A DNA stretch of 12,673 nt from VGNY01 sp964549635 (GCA_964549635.1 CAZJVJ010000022.1:1-12673), one strand, 5' to 3'; shown: positions 6,071 to 12,673, numbered from the stretch's first letter. Notes: generated from the letters alone by a model not told the origin. Numbers and translations are program-made.

Positions 6071-7021
6071 ATGGAAAGGATAGCCAAGGATATTACTGAA
6101 CTTATTGGCAACACTCCTCTGGTCAGACTAAACAAGATAACGGAAGGTGCCAAGGCTGAGGTTGTAGCCAAGCTCGAATCTTTTAATCCTTGCGGTAGCG
6201 TGAAAGATAGAATCGGCATGTCCATGATTCAAGCGGCCGAAGAGGCAGGATTGATAACTAAAGACACAGTAATCGTTGAACCTACAAGTGGCAATACCGG
6301 GATTGCCCTAGCGTTTGTATGCGCTTCTCGTGGTTACCGTTTAATACTTACTATGCCTGATACCATGTCGATTGAGCGCAGAAGGCTTTTGGCTGCTTTT
6401 GGCGCCGAGTTGGTGCTTACTCCTGGTGCTGAAGGTATGCCTGGTGCTGTCAGGAAAGCCGAGCAAATAGTAGCGGAAAACCCTGGTTATTTTATGCCTC
6501 AGCAATTTAAGAATCCGGCTAATCCTAAAATCCATCGTGAGACTACTGCTGAGGAGATTTGGCGAGATACCGACGGCAGAGTGGATATACTGGTTGCCGG
6601 TGTTGGCACCGGAGGCACAATCACAGGTGTTGCTGAAGTGATAAAGAAAAGAAAGCCCGAGTTTAAAGCCATTGCTGTAGAGCCTATTGCCTCTCCCGTT
6701 CTTTCCGGTGGAAAGCCAGGACCACATAAGATTCAAGGTATCGGTGCTGGTTTTATTCCTGAGGTTATGAGATTAGACTTGGTTGATGAGATTATCACGG
6801 TTGCCCATGAGGATGCGGGCCTTATGTCACAAAGGTTAGCCAGAGAGGAGGGGATATTGGTGGGTATATCCTCGGGCGCAGCTACCTGGGCAGCGCTGGA
6901 AGTTGCCCGCAGGCAAGAGAATCAAGGTAAGTTAATAGTGGTTATTTTACCTGACACAGGTGAGCGCTACTTGAGTACCTGGCTCTTCCAAGAGCAACTT
7001 GCTTCAGCCCCTGGCATTTAA
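6071..7021 (+). CDS. cysK: Cysteine synthase A (O-acetylserine sulfhydrylase)
   Basis: Makes cysteine and acetate from O-acetylserine and sulfide, using PLP in the cytoplasm. All 316 residues match the CysK plan: ITELIGNTPLVRL (8-20), the Schiff-base lysine K45 in NPCGSVKDR, the substrate loop TSGNTG (72-77), the phosphate-binding GVGTGGTITG near residues 177-186, GISSGAA, and the C-terminal LPDTGERYLSTWLF. GGGAGGT (6058-6064) precedes the ATG. The gene sits 4 bp after the ATPase and directly before cysE, so substrate supply and use are co-transcribed. In Firmicutes CysK also binds the Rrf2 regulator CymR to report cysteine state; an Rrf2 protein heads this operon, so a similar link is conceivable. 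CysM and cystathionine beta-synthase are less likely given the length and the C-terminal motif. Confidence 0.95.
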   Translation: MERIAKDITELIGNTPLVRLNKITEGAKAEVVAKLESFNPCGSVKDRIGMSMIQAAEEAGLITKDTVIVEPTSGNTGIALAFVCASRGYRLILTMPDTMSIERRRLLAAFGAELVLTPGAEGMPGAVRKAEQIVAENPGYFMPQQFKNPANPKIHRETTAEEIWRDTDGRVDILVAGVGTGGTITGVAEVIKKRKPEFKAIAVEPIASPVLSGGKPGPHKIQGIGAGFIPEVMRLDLVDEIITVAHEDAGLMSQRLAREEGILVGISSGAATWAALEVARRQENQGKLIVVILPDTGERYLSTWLFQEQLASAPGI

Positions 7022-7027
7022 TTTAAA

Positions 7028-7033
7028 AAGGAG
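7028..7033 (+). promoter_or_regulatory. Ribosome binding site deciding the cysE start
   Basis: AAGGAG at 7028-7033 runs into a GTG codon at 7033-7035, so that GTG cannot be used with this site. The TTG at 7042-7044 lies 8 bp downstream, an ideal distance, and gives the protein start MFDTLREDV that matches the usual beginning of CysE proteins. Confidence 0.75.
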
Positions 7034-7041
7034 TGACTGTC

Positions 7042-7755
7042 TTGTTTGATACTTTGAGAGAAGACGTCAAAACTGTGATGGCTAGAGACCCTGCAGCGCG
7101 AAGTAAGCTCGAGGTGGTCTTCTGCTATCCCGGGCTGCATGCATTATGGTTCCATCGAGTGGCTCATTTCCTATGGCGACACAGGTTTCATTTTTTAGCT
7201 CGTTTTATCTCGCATGTCAGCCGCTTTCTGACCGGGATCGAAATTCACCCTGGAGCCAAAATCGGCCGACGCTTCTTTATTGACCATGGTGCCGGGGTGG
7301 TCATCGGAGAGACAGCTGAAATCGGAGACGATGTACTAATGTATCAAGGGGCAGTTCTAGGTGGAACAAGTTCGAAGAAAGAAAAGCGCCATCCCACCGT
7401 TGGCAACAATGTAGTAATTGGTGCTGGGGCAGTAGCTCTCGGTGCTATTACTATAGGTGACGGAGCTAGAATTGGTGCGGGTTCAGTAGTGATTAAGTCA
7501 GTCCCGTCCGGGGCTACGGTGGTTGGAATACCCGGAAGAGTTGTCGAGGGTGGCCAAAGCCCGCTTATGGAGTTGGAGCATGGTAAGCTGCCTGACCCTG
7601 TGGCAGAAGCCATCGGGCTGGTTTTGCAGAGACAGGATAAGTTGGAAGAGCGTCTGAGGCGGCTGGAGGATTCCAGTGGAGAATTTGTTGAGCAAGAGTT
7701 TAGCGTGATAAGTAGGAAGGTGGCCAGGTATTTCAACGAAGGAGAAGGGATATGA
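7042..7755 (+). CDS. cysE: Serine O-acetyltransferase
   Basis: Transfers acetyl from acetyl-CoA to serine, giving the O-acetylserine used by the adjacent CysK. With the TTG start (237 residues) it begins MFDTLREDVKTVMARDPAARSK, the normal short-form CysE start; the GTG at 7033 would add three residues but overlaps the ribosome site. The left-handed beta-helix of hexapeptide repeats spans about 66-168 (IEIHPGAKIG, IDHGAGVVIGETAEIG, then VVIGAGAVALG and RIGAGSVVI), with H82 in DHGAG as catalytic histidine. Residues about 190-212 look like a short charged coiled coil. The last residues, FNEGEGI, end in Gly-Ile after acidic residues, like the E. coli tail that inserts into the CysK active site to form the cysteine synthase complex. 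It starts 20 bp after cysK and overlaps the next gene by 4 bp. Feedback inhibition by cysteine is expected from the family, not shown here. Confidence 0.93.
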   Translation: MFDTLREDVKTVMARDPAARSKLEVVFCYPGLHALWFHRVAHFLWRHRFHFLARFISHVSRFLTGIEIHPGAKIGRRFFIDHGAGVVIGETAEIGDDVLMYQGAVLGGTSSKKEKRHPTVGNNVVIGAGAVALGAITIGDGARIGAGSVVIKSVPSGATVVGIPGRVVEGGQSPLMELEHGKLPDPVAEAIGLVLQRQDKLEERLRRLEDSSGEFVEQEFSVISRKVARYFNEGEGI

Positions 7756-8894
7756 GATTTGAAACGCTAGCTATTCATGCCGGTGAGAGACCAGATAAGA
7801 CATTTGGTGCCATATCGGTACCCATATACCAAACATCTACTTTTGTCTTTGAGGATGTGGGTAAAACACGAGGTTATGATTATTCTCGCACGGCGAACCC
7901 AACACGCAAGGTGCTGGAAGATACTATTGCTCGGCTTGAGGGGGGTAAAGCCGGGTTCGCTTTTGCTACGGGAATGGCTGCAGAGGCAACAGTGATACAC
8001 CTTTTGAACGCCGGTGACCATGTGATTTCGGGTGACGATGTCTACGGCGGGACCTACAGGCTGTTTCAAAATGTGATGAGTCACTTCGGGCTGGAGTTTA
8101 CCTTTTTGAGAATGAATAGTAGAGAAGTTATTGAGCAAGCGATAAAGCCCAATACTAAAATGATCTGGATTGAAACACCTTCCAATCCGCTGCTGAACAT
8201 CGTTGATATAGAGATGGTAGCAGAAGTGGCTAAGAAGCGTGGAATATTAACGGTAATTGATAATACCTTTGCCACGCCATATTTTTTGAAACCAATTGAG
8301 TATGGGATTGACCTAGTTGTCCATTCCACGACGAAGTATCTTAACGGGCATTGCGATGTTGTTGGTGGTGCAGTGGTAACTTCAACTGATGAATTGACCC
8401 AGCGGGTTCAATTTCTGCTCAACGCAATGGGGACATGCGCATCACCTTTTGATTGCTGGCTAGTGCTCAGGGGGCTCGAAACCTTAGCGGTGAGAATGAG
8501 GCAACATGAGGAGAATGCTATGGCTGTAGCCAATTACCTTAAGAAACATCCTAAAGTAAAGAGGGTGTTCTACCCTGGGCTTGACTCTCATCCAGGACAT
8601 GACATCGCTAAAAAACAGATGAGAGGATTTGGAGGGGTGCTGTCTTTTGAAATAAGGGGCGGTATCGAGAGCGTTAACACCTTCTTGAGAAGGCTCAAAG
8701 TCTTTTCACTGGCAGAATCGCTTGGCGGTGTTGCTTCCCTTGCTGAGCATCCAGCTACCATGAGCCATGCCTCAATGCCTCAAGATGTCAGGCAGAATGT
8801 AGGTATTACTGACGAGCTAGTCAGGTTATCAGTAGGTCTGGAAAATATCGATGATTTGATTGCCGATTTGGAGCTGGCACTGAAGCATTGTTGA
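7752..8894 (+). CDS. Cystathionine gamma-synthase/gamma-lyase family PLP enzyme
   Basis: A 380-residue trans-sulfuration enzyme of the Cys/Met metabolism PLP family. It either joins cysteine to an activated homoserine to make cystathionine (MetB) or cleaves cystathionine to cysteine (MccB/CGL); some relatives release sulfide. Visible landmarks are YDYSRTANPT (42-51), DDVYGGTYR with the ring-stacking Y98, D170 (VIDNTFATP) for the pyridine nitrogen, K195 in HSTTKYLNGH as Schiff-base lysine, and R358 (LVRLSVGLEN) for the substrate carboxylate. In the substrate loop SLGGVxSL the usual glutamate is replaced by A328 (SLGGVASLAEHP), a position tied to specificity in gamma-synthases and lyases, so the exact reaction is uncertain. 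Its start overlaps the cysE stop (ATGA), tying it to cysteine production. It is unlikely to be O-acetylhomoserine sulfhydrylase, which is longer. Confidence 0.9.
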   Translation: MRFETLAIHAGERPDKTFGAISVPIYQTSTFVFEDVGKTRGYDYSRTANPTRKVLEDTIARLEGGKAGFAFATGMAAEATVIHLLNAGDHVISGDDVYGGTYRLFQNVMSHFGLEFTFLRMNSREVIEQAIKPNTKMIWIETPSNPLLNIVDIEMVAEVAKKRGILTVIDNTFATPYFLKPIEYGIDLVVHSTTKYLNGHCDVVGGAVVTSTDELTQRVQFLLNAMGTCASPFDCWLVLRGLETLAVRMRQHEENAMAVANYLKKHPKVKRVFYPGLDSHPGHDIAKKQMRGFGGVLSFEIRGGIESVNTFLRRLKVFSLAESLGGVASLAEHPATMSHASMPQDVRQNVGITDELVRLSVGLENIDDLIADLELALKHC

Positions 8895-8904
8895 GGAAGG
8901 GAAT

Positions 8905-10122
8905 ATGCCGTTTGCTACAGGTTTGCGTTGTAGAAAATGCGGGCAGGAATACCCACTGCAGTCCATTAAAGTGTGTGATTTCTGTCTCAGCCCGGTTGAG
9001 GTTAATTATGACTACAAGGCTATGGCCAGAGTGGTCAGCCACAAGAGGATCGCGGATGGACCATCTAGCATGTGGCGGTATCGTGATATGCTGCCAGTCC
9101 AGGGCGAGGAGATAGACATTGGCACTGGCTTTACACCTCTAATCAAGGCGGATAACTTGGGGCGTGAATTAGGCTTGGAGCGGCTCTATATCAAAAATGA
9201 CTGTCTGAATCCTACCTATTCATTCAAAGATAGGGCTGTTTCAGTAGCAGTGACCAAGGCACGTGAACTCGGGTTTGACACTGTTGCCTGCGCATCCACC
9301 GGCAATCTCGCTGCCAGCGTTGCCGCTCATGCTTCTAAGGCGAACATGGACGCCTATGTCTTTGTACCTGCCAGTGTTGAACCAGGAAAGCTGGTTGGAG
9401 TAGCAATCTATAACCCCAAACTGGTGACCGTTGACGGCAGCTATGACGATGTCAATAAGCTGTGTGCCGAAATAGCACAAAGATATAATTGGGGGTTCAT
9501 CAACATAAACCTCAGACCATATTACGCAGAAGGGAGCAAAACTCTGGCATTTGAGGTGGCTGAGCAACTGGAATGGCGGGCACCAGATTGCGTGGTTGCC
9601 CCCGCTGGCTCGGGGCTGCTTTTTACCCGAATTTGGAAGGGGCTGCAGGAGTTATCTATGCTTAAGTTGATTGGACAAGTCAATACTCATATGTACGTAA
9701 CACAGGCTGCTGGCAGCTCACCTATAGTACATGCTTTTGAGGCAGGTAGCCTGCACGTGCATCCGGTGACACCGAACACCATGGTTACCTCCATTGCAAT
9801 TGGAAACCCTGCCGATGGTTACTATGCTTTGATGGTGGCCAGACAATCAGGAGGCGGAGCACAAGATGTTACCGATGAGGAGGCTATTGAGGGGATGAAG
9901 TTATTAGCACGAACTGAGGGCATTTTCGCTGAGGCTGCTGGTGGTGTAGTAATTGCCGGGCTCAGGAAACTAGCTGCCACTGGGACAATCAAGCGGGAGC
10001 AGCTCACAGTAGCTTTTATTACCGGAGCCGGACCGAGGACGCAAGAGATTGTGGCTAATGCTGTAAGACCACTTAAGATTCAGCCTAATCTGGAGTCATT
10101 CAGTGAAGTTCTCGGCAGGTAA
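8905..10122 (+). CDS. thrC: Threonine synthase with N-terminal zinc ribbon
   Basis: Predicted to convert O-phosphohomoserine to threonine and phosphate with PLP. Residues 1-30 hold a four-cysteine zinc ribbon (C9-x2-C12, C24-x2-C27), found on many threonine synthases of this branch. The Schiff-base lysine is K108 in NPTYSFKDR, followed by the loop ASTGNLAASVAAHA and later VAPAGSG and a glycine-rich ITGAG near the end. The usual motif is NPTGSFKDR; the tyrosine in place of glycine is a variant. Length (405) is normal. GAGGAAGG (8893-8900) precedes the ATG at 8905, 10 bp after the trans-sulfuration gene. Threonine synthase competes with methionine synthesis for phosphohomoserine or homoserine, which may explain its place here. 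Related folds include cysteate synthase and diaminopropionate-type enzymes, so the substrate is inferred from similarity only. Confidence 0.87.
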   Translation: MPFATGLRCRKCGQEYPLQSIKVCDFCLSPVEVNYDYKAMARVVSHKRIADGPSSMWRYRDMLPVQGEEIDIGTGFTPLIKADNLGRELGLERLYIKNDCLNPTYSFKDRAVSVAVTKARELGFDTVACASTGNLAASVAAHASKANMDAYVFVPASVEPGKLVGVAIYNPKLVTVDGSYDDVNKLCAEIAQRYNWGFININLRPYYAEGSKTLAFEVAEQLEWRAPDCVVAPAGSGLLFTRIWKGLQELSMLKLIGQVNTHMYVTQAAGSSPIVHAFEAGSLHVHPVTPNTMVTSIAIGNPADGYYALMVARQSGGGAQDVTDEEAIEGMKLLARTEGIFAEAAGGVVIAGLRKLAATGTIKREQLTVAFITGAGPRTQEIVANAVRPLKIQPNLESFSEVLGR

Positions 10123-10178
10123 GCCTGAAAACGTTGTATCGTTCGGGTTAATTTTGGCCAGAAAAAGAGGAGGCAATG

Positions 10179-10421
10179 ATGGCTAAAAAACAAGTGATGT
10201 TTACTTTTCCTCAGGAGTTGATTAAAGAACCTATAATCTATAACCTCGGCCATAAGTTTAAGGTAGTGACCAATATCCGTCGTGCTGATGTATCGGAAAA
10301 TAAAGGTTGGGTCGTGCTCGAATTGGAAGGAGAAGATAAAGAGATTGAAGCTGGTATTGCCTGGGTGACAAACAAAGGGGTAAGGGTTGACCCGGTGGTC
10401 GGGGATATCGTGGAGGGTTGA
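10179..10421 (+). CDS. Stand-alone NIL-domain protein
   Basis: An 80-residue cytoplasmic protein that is entirely one NIL domain, the ferredoxin-like fold found at the C-terminus of the methionine importer ATPase MetN and fused to ferredoxin in homocysteine biosynthesis proteins of archaea. The family pattern is clear: MFTFPQELIKEPIIYNLGHKF, the naming-type motif NIRRADV, then GWVVLELEGEDKEIEAGIAWV and GVRVDPV. There are no cysteines. Two tandem ATGs exist (10176, 10179); the second is 5 bp from GAGGAGG (10167-10173) and is preferred, though starting 3 bp earlier changes little. It lies 3 bp before the iscS-like gene. In MetN the domain binds methionine to inhibit transport, so a small sensor or an accessory to sulfur transfer are both possible. 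The function of free NIL proteins is not known to me. Confidence 0.85.
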   Translation: MAKKQVMFTFPQELIKEPIIYNLGHKFKVVTNIRRADVSENKGWVVLELEGEDKEIEAGIAWVTNKGVRVDPVVGDIVEG

Positions 10422-10424
10422 CAG

Positions 10425-11591
10425 GTGAAGCGTATATACCTCGATTACGCAGCTACAACGCCGACACATCCTGAAGTGCTGAAGGTGATGTTGCCCTACT
10501 TCACAGAAGCCTTCGGCAACCCCTCCAGTATATATTCGCTTGGCCGGGAGGCAAAGGCAGCTATTGAGAAGGCGAGGACTAAAGTTGCTGACCTCATCGG
10601 TGCTCGGGCCGAGGAAATTGTCTTTACTAGCGGCGGAACGGAGGCGGATAATTTTGCCATAAAGGGCGTAGCTTTTGCTAACGAGCACAAGGGTAATCAC
10701 ATTATCACTAGCTCCATCGAGCATCATGCAGTGATAGAGACGTGCAAGTTCTTGGAAAGGAGAGGCTTTTCGGTAACTTACCTCCCTGTAGATGAGTACG
10801 GTCTGGTTGACCCTGATGATGTCAAAAAGACTATTACTGACAAGACTATTTTGATATCGGTAATGCATGCCAATAATGAGGTGGGTACGATAGAGCCTAT
10901 TTCGGAAATAGGAAAAATTGCCAAGGAGGCAGGGATTTACTTTCATACCGATGCAGTACAAACAGTGGGGCATATCCCGGTGAACGTTGATGAACTTGTA
11001 GTAGATTTGCTCTCTTTGTCAGCACATAAACTCTATGGACCTAAGGGAATTGGAGCGTTGTATATTAGGAAGGGTACAAGACTGGTCAATTTTATGCATG
11101 GGGGTGGGCAAGAGAATGGACGACGAGCCAGTACCGAGAATGTCCCGGGTATTGTGGGCCTAGGTAAAGCCGCCGAAATTAGCCAGAAGGAAATGAAAGA
11201 GGAGACAGAACGGCTTACCGTTTTGCGTGACAGGCTTGTTACTGGCCTTCAAGAGAAGATTGACGGAGTCCACTTGAACGGTCACCCCACGTTTAGGCTG
11301 CCAAGCAATGTCAATATAAGTGTAGATTTTGTAGAAGGAGAGTCCATGCTTCTAAGTCTTGATTTGGAAGGCATTTGTGTCTCTACAGGCTCAGCTTGTA
11401 GCTCATCAAGCCTTGAGCCATCTCATGTACTTCGGGCAATGGGGTGTTCTCATGAGCGGGCTCACGGTTCTCTCAGATTCACTTTGGGCAAATGGACGAC
11501 AGAAGAGGAGATAAGCCGCGTCTTGGAAGTTTTGCCTAAAATTGTGGCTAGACTCCGAGCTATGTCACCGCTCTTTAAGAGCCGTCCATAG
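10425..11591 (+). CDS. iscS: Cysteine desulfurase, IscS/NifS class
   Basis: Type I cysteine desulfurase, 388 residues: PLP-dependent release of sulfur from cysteine as an enzyme persulfide for Fe-S cluster, tRNA or cofactor sulfur. It starts YLDYAATTPTHPEVL; other landmarks are FTSGGTEADN, the PLP-stacking histidine in SSIEHHAV (H100), HTDAVQ with D176, and K202 in SAHKLYGPKG. The active cysteine C325 lies in the long mobile loop VSTGSACSSSSLEPSHVL, typical of IscS/NifS. The start is GTG at 10425, 8 bp after GGAGG (10412-10416). No IscU scaffold follows, unlike isc operons; instead a HypE-like ATPase starts 12 bp downstream. It is a different class from the desulfurase at 1918-3069, so the two are not recent duplicates. 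Partner acceptors could be the HypE-like protein, the E1-like system or a scaffold encoded elsewhere. Confidence 0.94.
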   Translation: MKRIYLDYAATTPTHPEVLKVMLPYFTEAFGNPSSIYSLGREAKAAIEKARTKVADLIGARAEEIVFTSGGTEADNFAIKGVAFANEHKGNHIITSSIEHHAVIETCKFLERRGFSVTYLPVDEYGLVDPDDVKKTITDKTILISVMHANNEVGTIEPISEIGKIAKEAGIYFHTDAVQTVGHIPVNVDELVVDLLSLSAHKLYGPKGIGALYIRKGTRLVNFMHGGGQENGRRASTENVPGIVGLGKAAEISQKEMKEETERLTVLRDRLVTGLQEKIDGVHLNGHPTFRLPSNVNISVDFVEGESMLLSLDLEGICVSTGSACSSSSLEPSHVLRAMGCSHERAHGSLRFTLGKWTTEEEISRVLEVLPKIVARLRAMSPLFKSRP

Positions 11592-11603
11592 GGTACAGGA
11601 GAG

Positions 11604-12656
11604 ATGAACGAGTTACCCGAAATTGGCAAAATCTCGTCCGAAATTTTTGCCGAGTTGATATTTCCGCGCCTGGGGGCAAAGAGCGAGAAGGTCTTGGTGG
11701 GGCCCCAGCACGGCGTGGATGTTGGTATAGTAGAAATTGGGAACAAGGCGGTATCGTTTACTTGCGACCCGGTGTTCATTGTTCCGGAGTACGGATGGGA
11801 AAGGGCTGCCTGGTTTGCCATTCACATCATTGCATCCGATTCCGTGACTTGTGGGCTCAAGCCTCAGTTTCTATCCATAGATTTGAATCTACCTATCGAG
11901 ATGACCAAGGAGCAACTGGAAATCGTTTGGGAAATAATGCATCGCGAATGTGAGAAACTAGGTGTTTCCATCATCTGTGGCCACACCGCTAGATATGAGA
12001 ATTGTCATTATCCCATGGTAGGTGGAGCTACCATGGTTGGCATAGGTGAAAAGGATGAATATGTTACTCCCGGGATTGCCAGAGCTGGAGATAAAATAAT
12101 CATCACCAAGGGGCCAGCTATCGAGGCCACAGGTATTTTTGCTACCATGTTTCCGCAGCTTATCGAGAAGGAATTCGGGCGAGAGTTTAGCCGAAAGGCG
12201 CAACAGGTATTTTATAAGATGTCGGTGGTGGAGGATGCTATTACTGCCGTAAGTGTCGGCGTGCGAGAGAACGGGGTCACTGCTATGCACGATGCTACCG
12301 AATGTGGAATATGGGGTGGTCTGCATGAATTGACTCAGGCAGCCGGTCTCGGCGTGCGAATAGAAAAGGAGCGGATCGTCATCGATGAGTGTGTGGAAAG
12401 GATATGTGGCTATTTTGGCATTGACCCCTATGCCTCCATAAGTGAGGGTACACTAATCATATCCTGCAAGGAGCACAAGGCACAAGATATATTGAAGGCG
12501 TTGCATCGGAAAGGCATTGAATCTTCGATTGTTGGGGAGTTCACAGAGCCAGAGGAAGGAATGGTACTCATAGAAGGGGGTAGGGAAAGGAAGCTTGAGC
12601 ATCCCGTAGTTGACCCATTTTGGAGGGCTTTCTATGGTGCCCTGAAGAATTGTTGA
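11604..12656 (+). CDS. HypE-like AIR synthase-related (PurM superfamily) ATPase with C-terminal cysteine
   Basis: A 350-residue member of the AIR synthase/HypE/SelD/ThiL superfamily, whose enzymes use ATP to activate an amide, a thiol-bound carbamoyl or selenide. The first domain shows GVDVG (37-41, in place of the usual GxDAA), FTCDP (52-56), IIASDSVTCGLKPQFLSIDL (an ASD for the usual ND) and ICGHTARYE. The second shows GDKIIITKGPAIEATG and AMHDATECGIWGGLHEL, the equivalent of HypE's PTRGGL. True HypE ends in PRIC, whose cysteine carries the carbamoyl turned into cyanide; this protein ends ALKNC, keeping a terminal cysteine in a different context. Ten cysteines (54, 83, 116, 125, 134, 234, 263, 268, 288, 350) is a high number. 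No hydrogenase genes are in view, and the immediate neighbour is a cysteine desulfurase, so a sulfur- or selenium-linked reaction is inferred. Its exact role is unknown. Confidence 0.82.
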   Translation: MNELPEIGKISSEIFAELIFPRLGAKSEKVLVGPQHGVDVGIVEIGNKAVSFTCDPVFIVPEYGWERAAWFAIHIIASDSVTCGLKPQFLSIDLNLPIEMTKEQLEIVWEIMHRECEKLGVSIICGHTARYENCHYPMVGGATMVGIGEKDEYVTPGIARAGDKIIITKGPAIEATGIFATMFPQLIEKEFGREFSRKAQQVFYKMSVVEDAITAVSVGVRENGVTAMHDATECGIWGGLHELTQAAGLGVRIEKERIVIDECVERICGYFGIDPYASISEGTLIISCKEHKAQDILKALHRKGIESSIVGEFTEPEEGMVLIEGGRERKLEHPVVDPFWRAFYGALKNC

Positions 12657-12672
12657 TTCTTGATTAACCGTT
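12649..12672 (+). repeat. Right copy of the 24-bp direct repeat, overlapping the last stop codon
   Basis: ATTGTTGATTCT followed by TGATTAACCGTT matches 287-310 at 22 of 24 bases in the same orientation. The last gene's Asn-Cys-stop codons fall within it (stop 12654-12656), so part of the match is coding. It lies at the right edge of the window; if the sequence is an assembled contig, the edge itself may reflect a repeat. No terminator is visible before the end. Confidence 0.6.
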
Positions 12673-12673
12673 A

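Noticed and set aside
10080..10973. Long 297-codon open frame on the minus strand
   Set aside because: It lies across thrC, the NIL gene and iscS, all of which are clear real genes; its product has no recognisable domain.
11604..12656. Naming the last gene selD or hypE outright
   Set aside because: It lacks the SelD N-terminal Cys/Sec motif and HypE's PRIC end; only superfamily membership is supported.

Overview
The window is one long plus-strand gene cluster for sulfur handling (about positions 335 to 12656), preceded by a minus-strand piece of an IS3-type transposase gene. The protein set and its resemblances suggest an anaerobic bacterium, most plausibly a Chloroflexota/Dehalococcoidia-like lineage. 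That placement rests on protein resemblance from memory and is only moderately secure. Composition looks even across the cluster, with no obvious foreign block inside it.

Region 1 (1-397): the first 68 codons of an IS3-family OrfA on the minus strand run off the left edge. Next come a 24-bp repeat copy (287-310), a near-consensus sigma-70 promoter (TTGACA, 17 bp, TATACT) and a perfect TGTTGAC-N7-GTCAACA palindrome on the predicted transcription start. The palindrome resembles an IscR type-1 operator and sits just before an Rrf2/IscR-type gene with three cysteines in the Fe-S ligand region. Autoregulation by an Fe-S or sulfur-sensing repressor is the natural reading.

Region 2 (398-3577): the Rrf2 regulator, a HesA/MoeB/ThiF E1-like adenylyltransferase, a class-V (EF2568-like) cysteine desulfurase and a small two-helix membrane protein of unknown function.

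Region 3 (3578-6066): a 135-bp intergenic stretch with short inverted and direct repeats, then an OB-fold-like lipoprotein, a MacB/FtsX-type permease and its ATPase.

Region 4 (6071-10122): cysteine and methionine/threonine branch enzymes: CysK, CysE, a cystathionine gamma-synthase/lyase-type enzyme and a threonine synthase with an N-terminal zinc ribbon. CysE plus CysK make cysteine from serine, acetyl-CoA and sulfide. The trans-sulfuration enzyme links cysteine to homocysteine. ThrC draws on the competing phosphohomoserine branch.

Region 5 (10179-12673): a stand-alone NIL-domain protein, a second cysteine desulfurase (IscS/NifS class) and a cysteine-rich HypE-like PurM-superfamily ATPase ending in a C-terminal cysteine. 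A second copy of the 24-bp repeat overlaps its stop codon at the right edge.

Genes are mostly 3 to 35 bp apart or overlap (8 bp Rrf2/HesA; 4 bp permease/ATPase and CysE/trans-sulfuration enzyme), so a single regulated operon is plausible, with a possible second start in the gap before the lipoprotein. The least explained part is the sulfur-transfer chemistry. There are two desulfurases, an E1-like enzyme without a visible ThiS/MoaD partner and lacking the usual loop cysteine, and a HypE-like protein with a terminal cysteine, but no IscU, SufBCD or hydrogenase genes in view.
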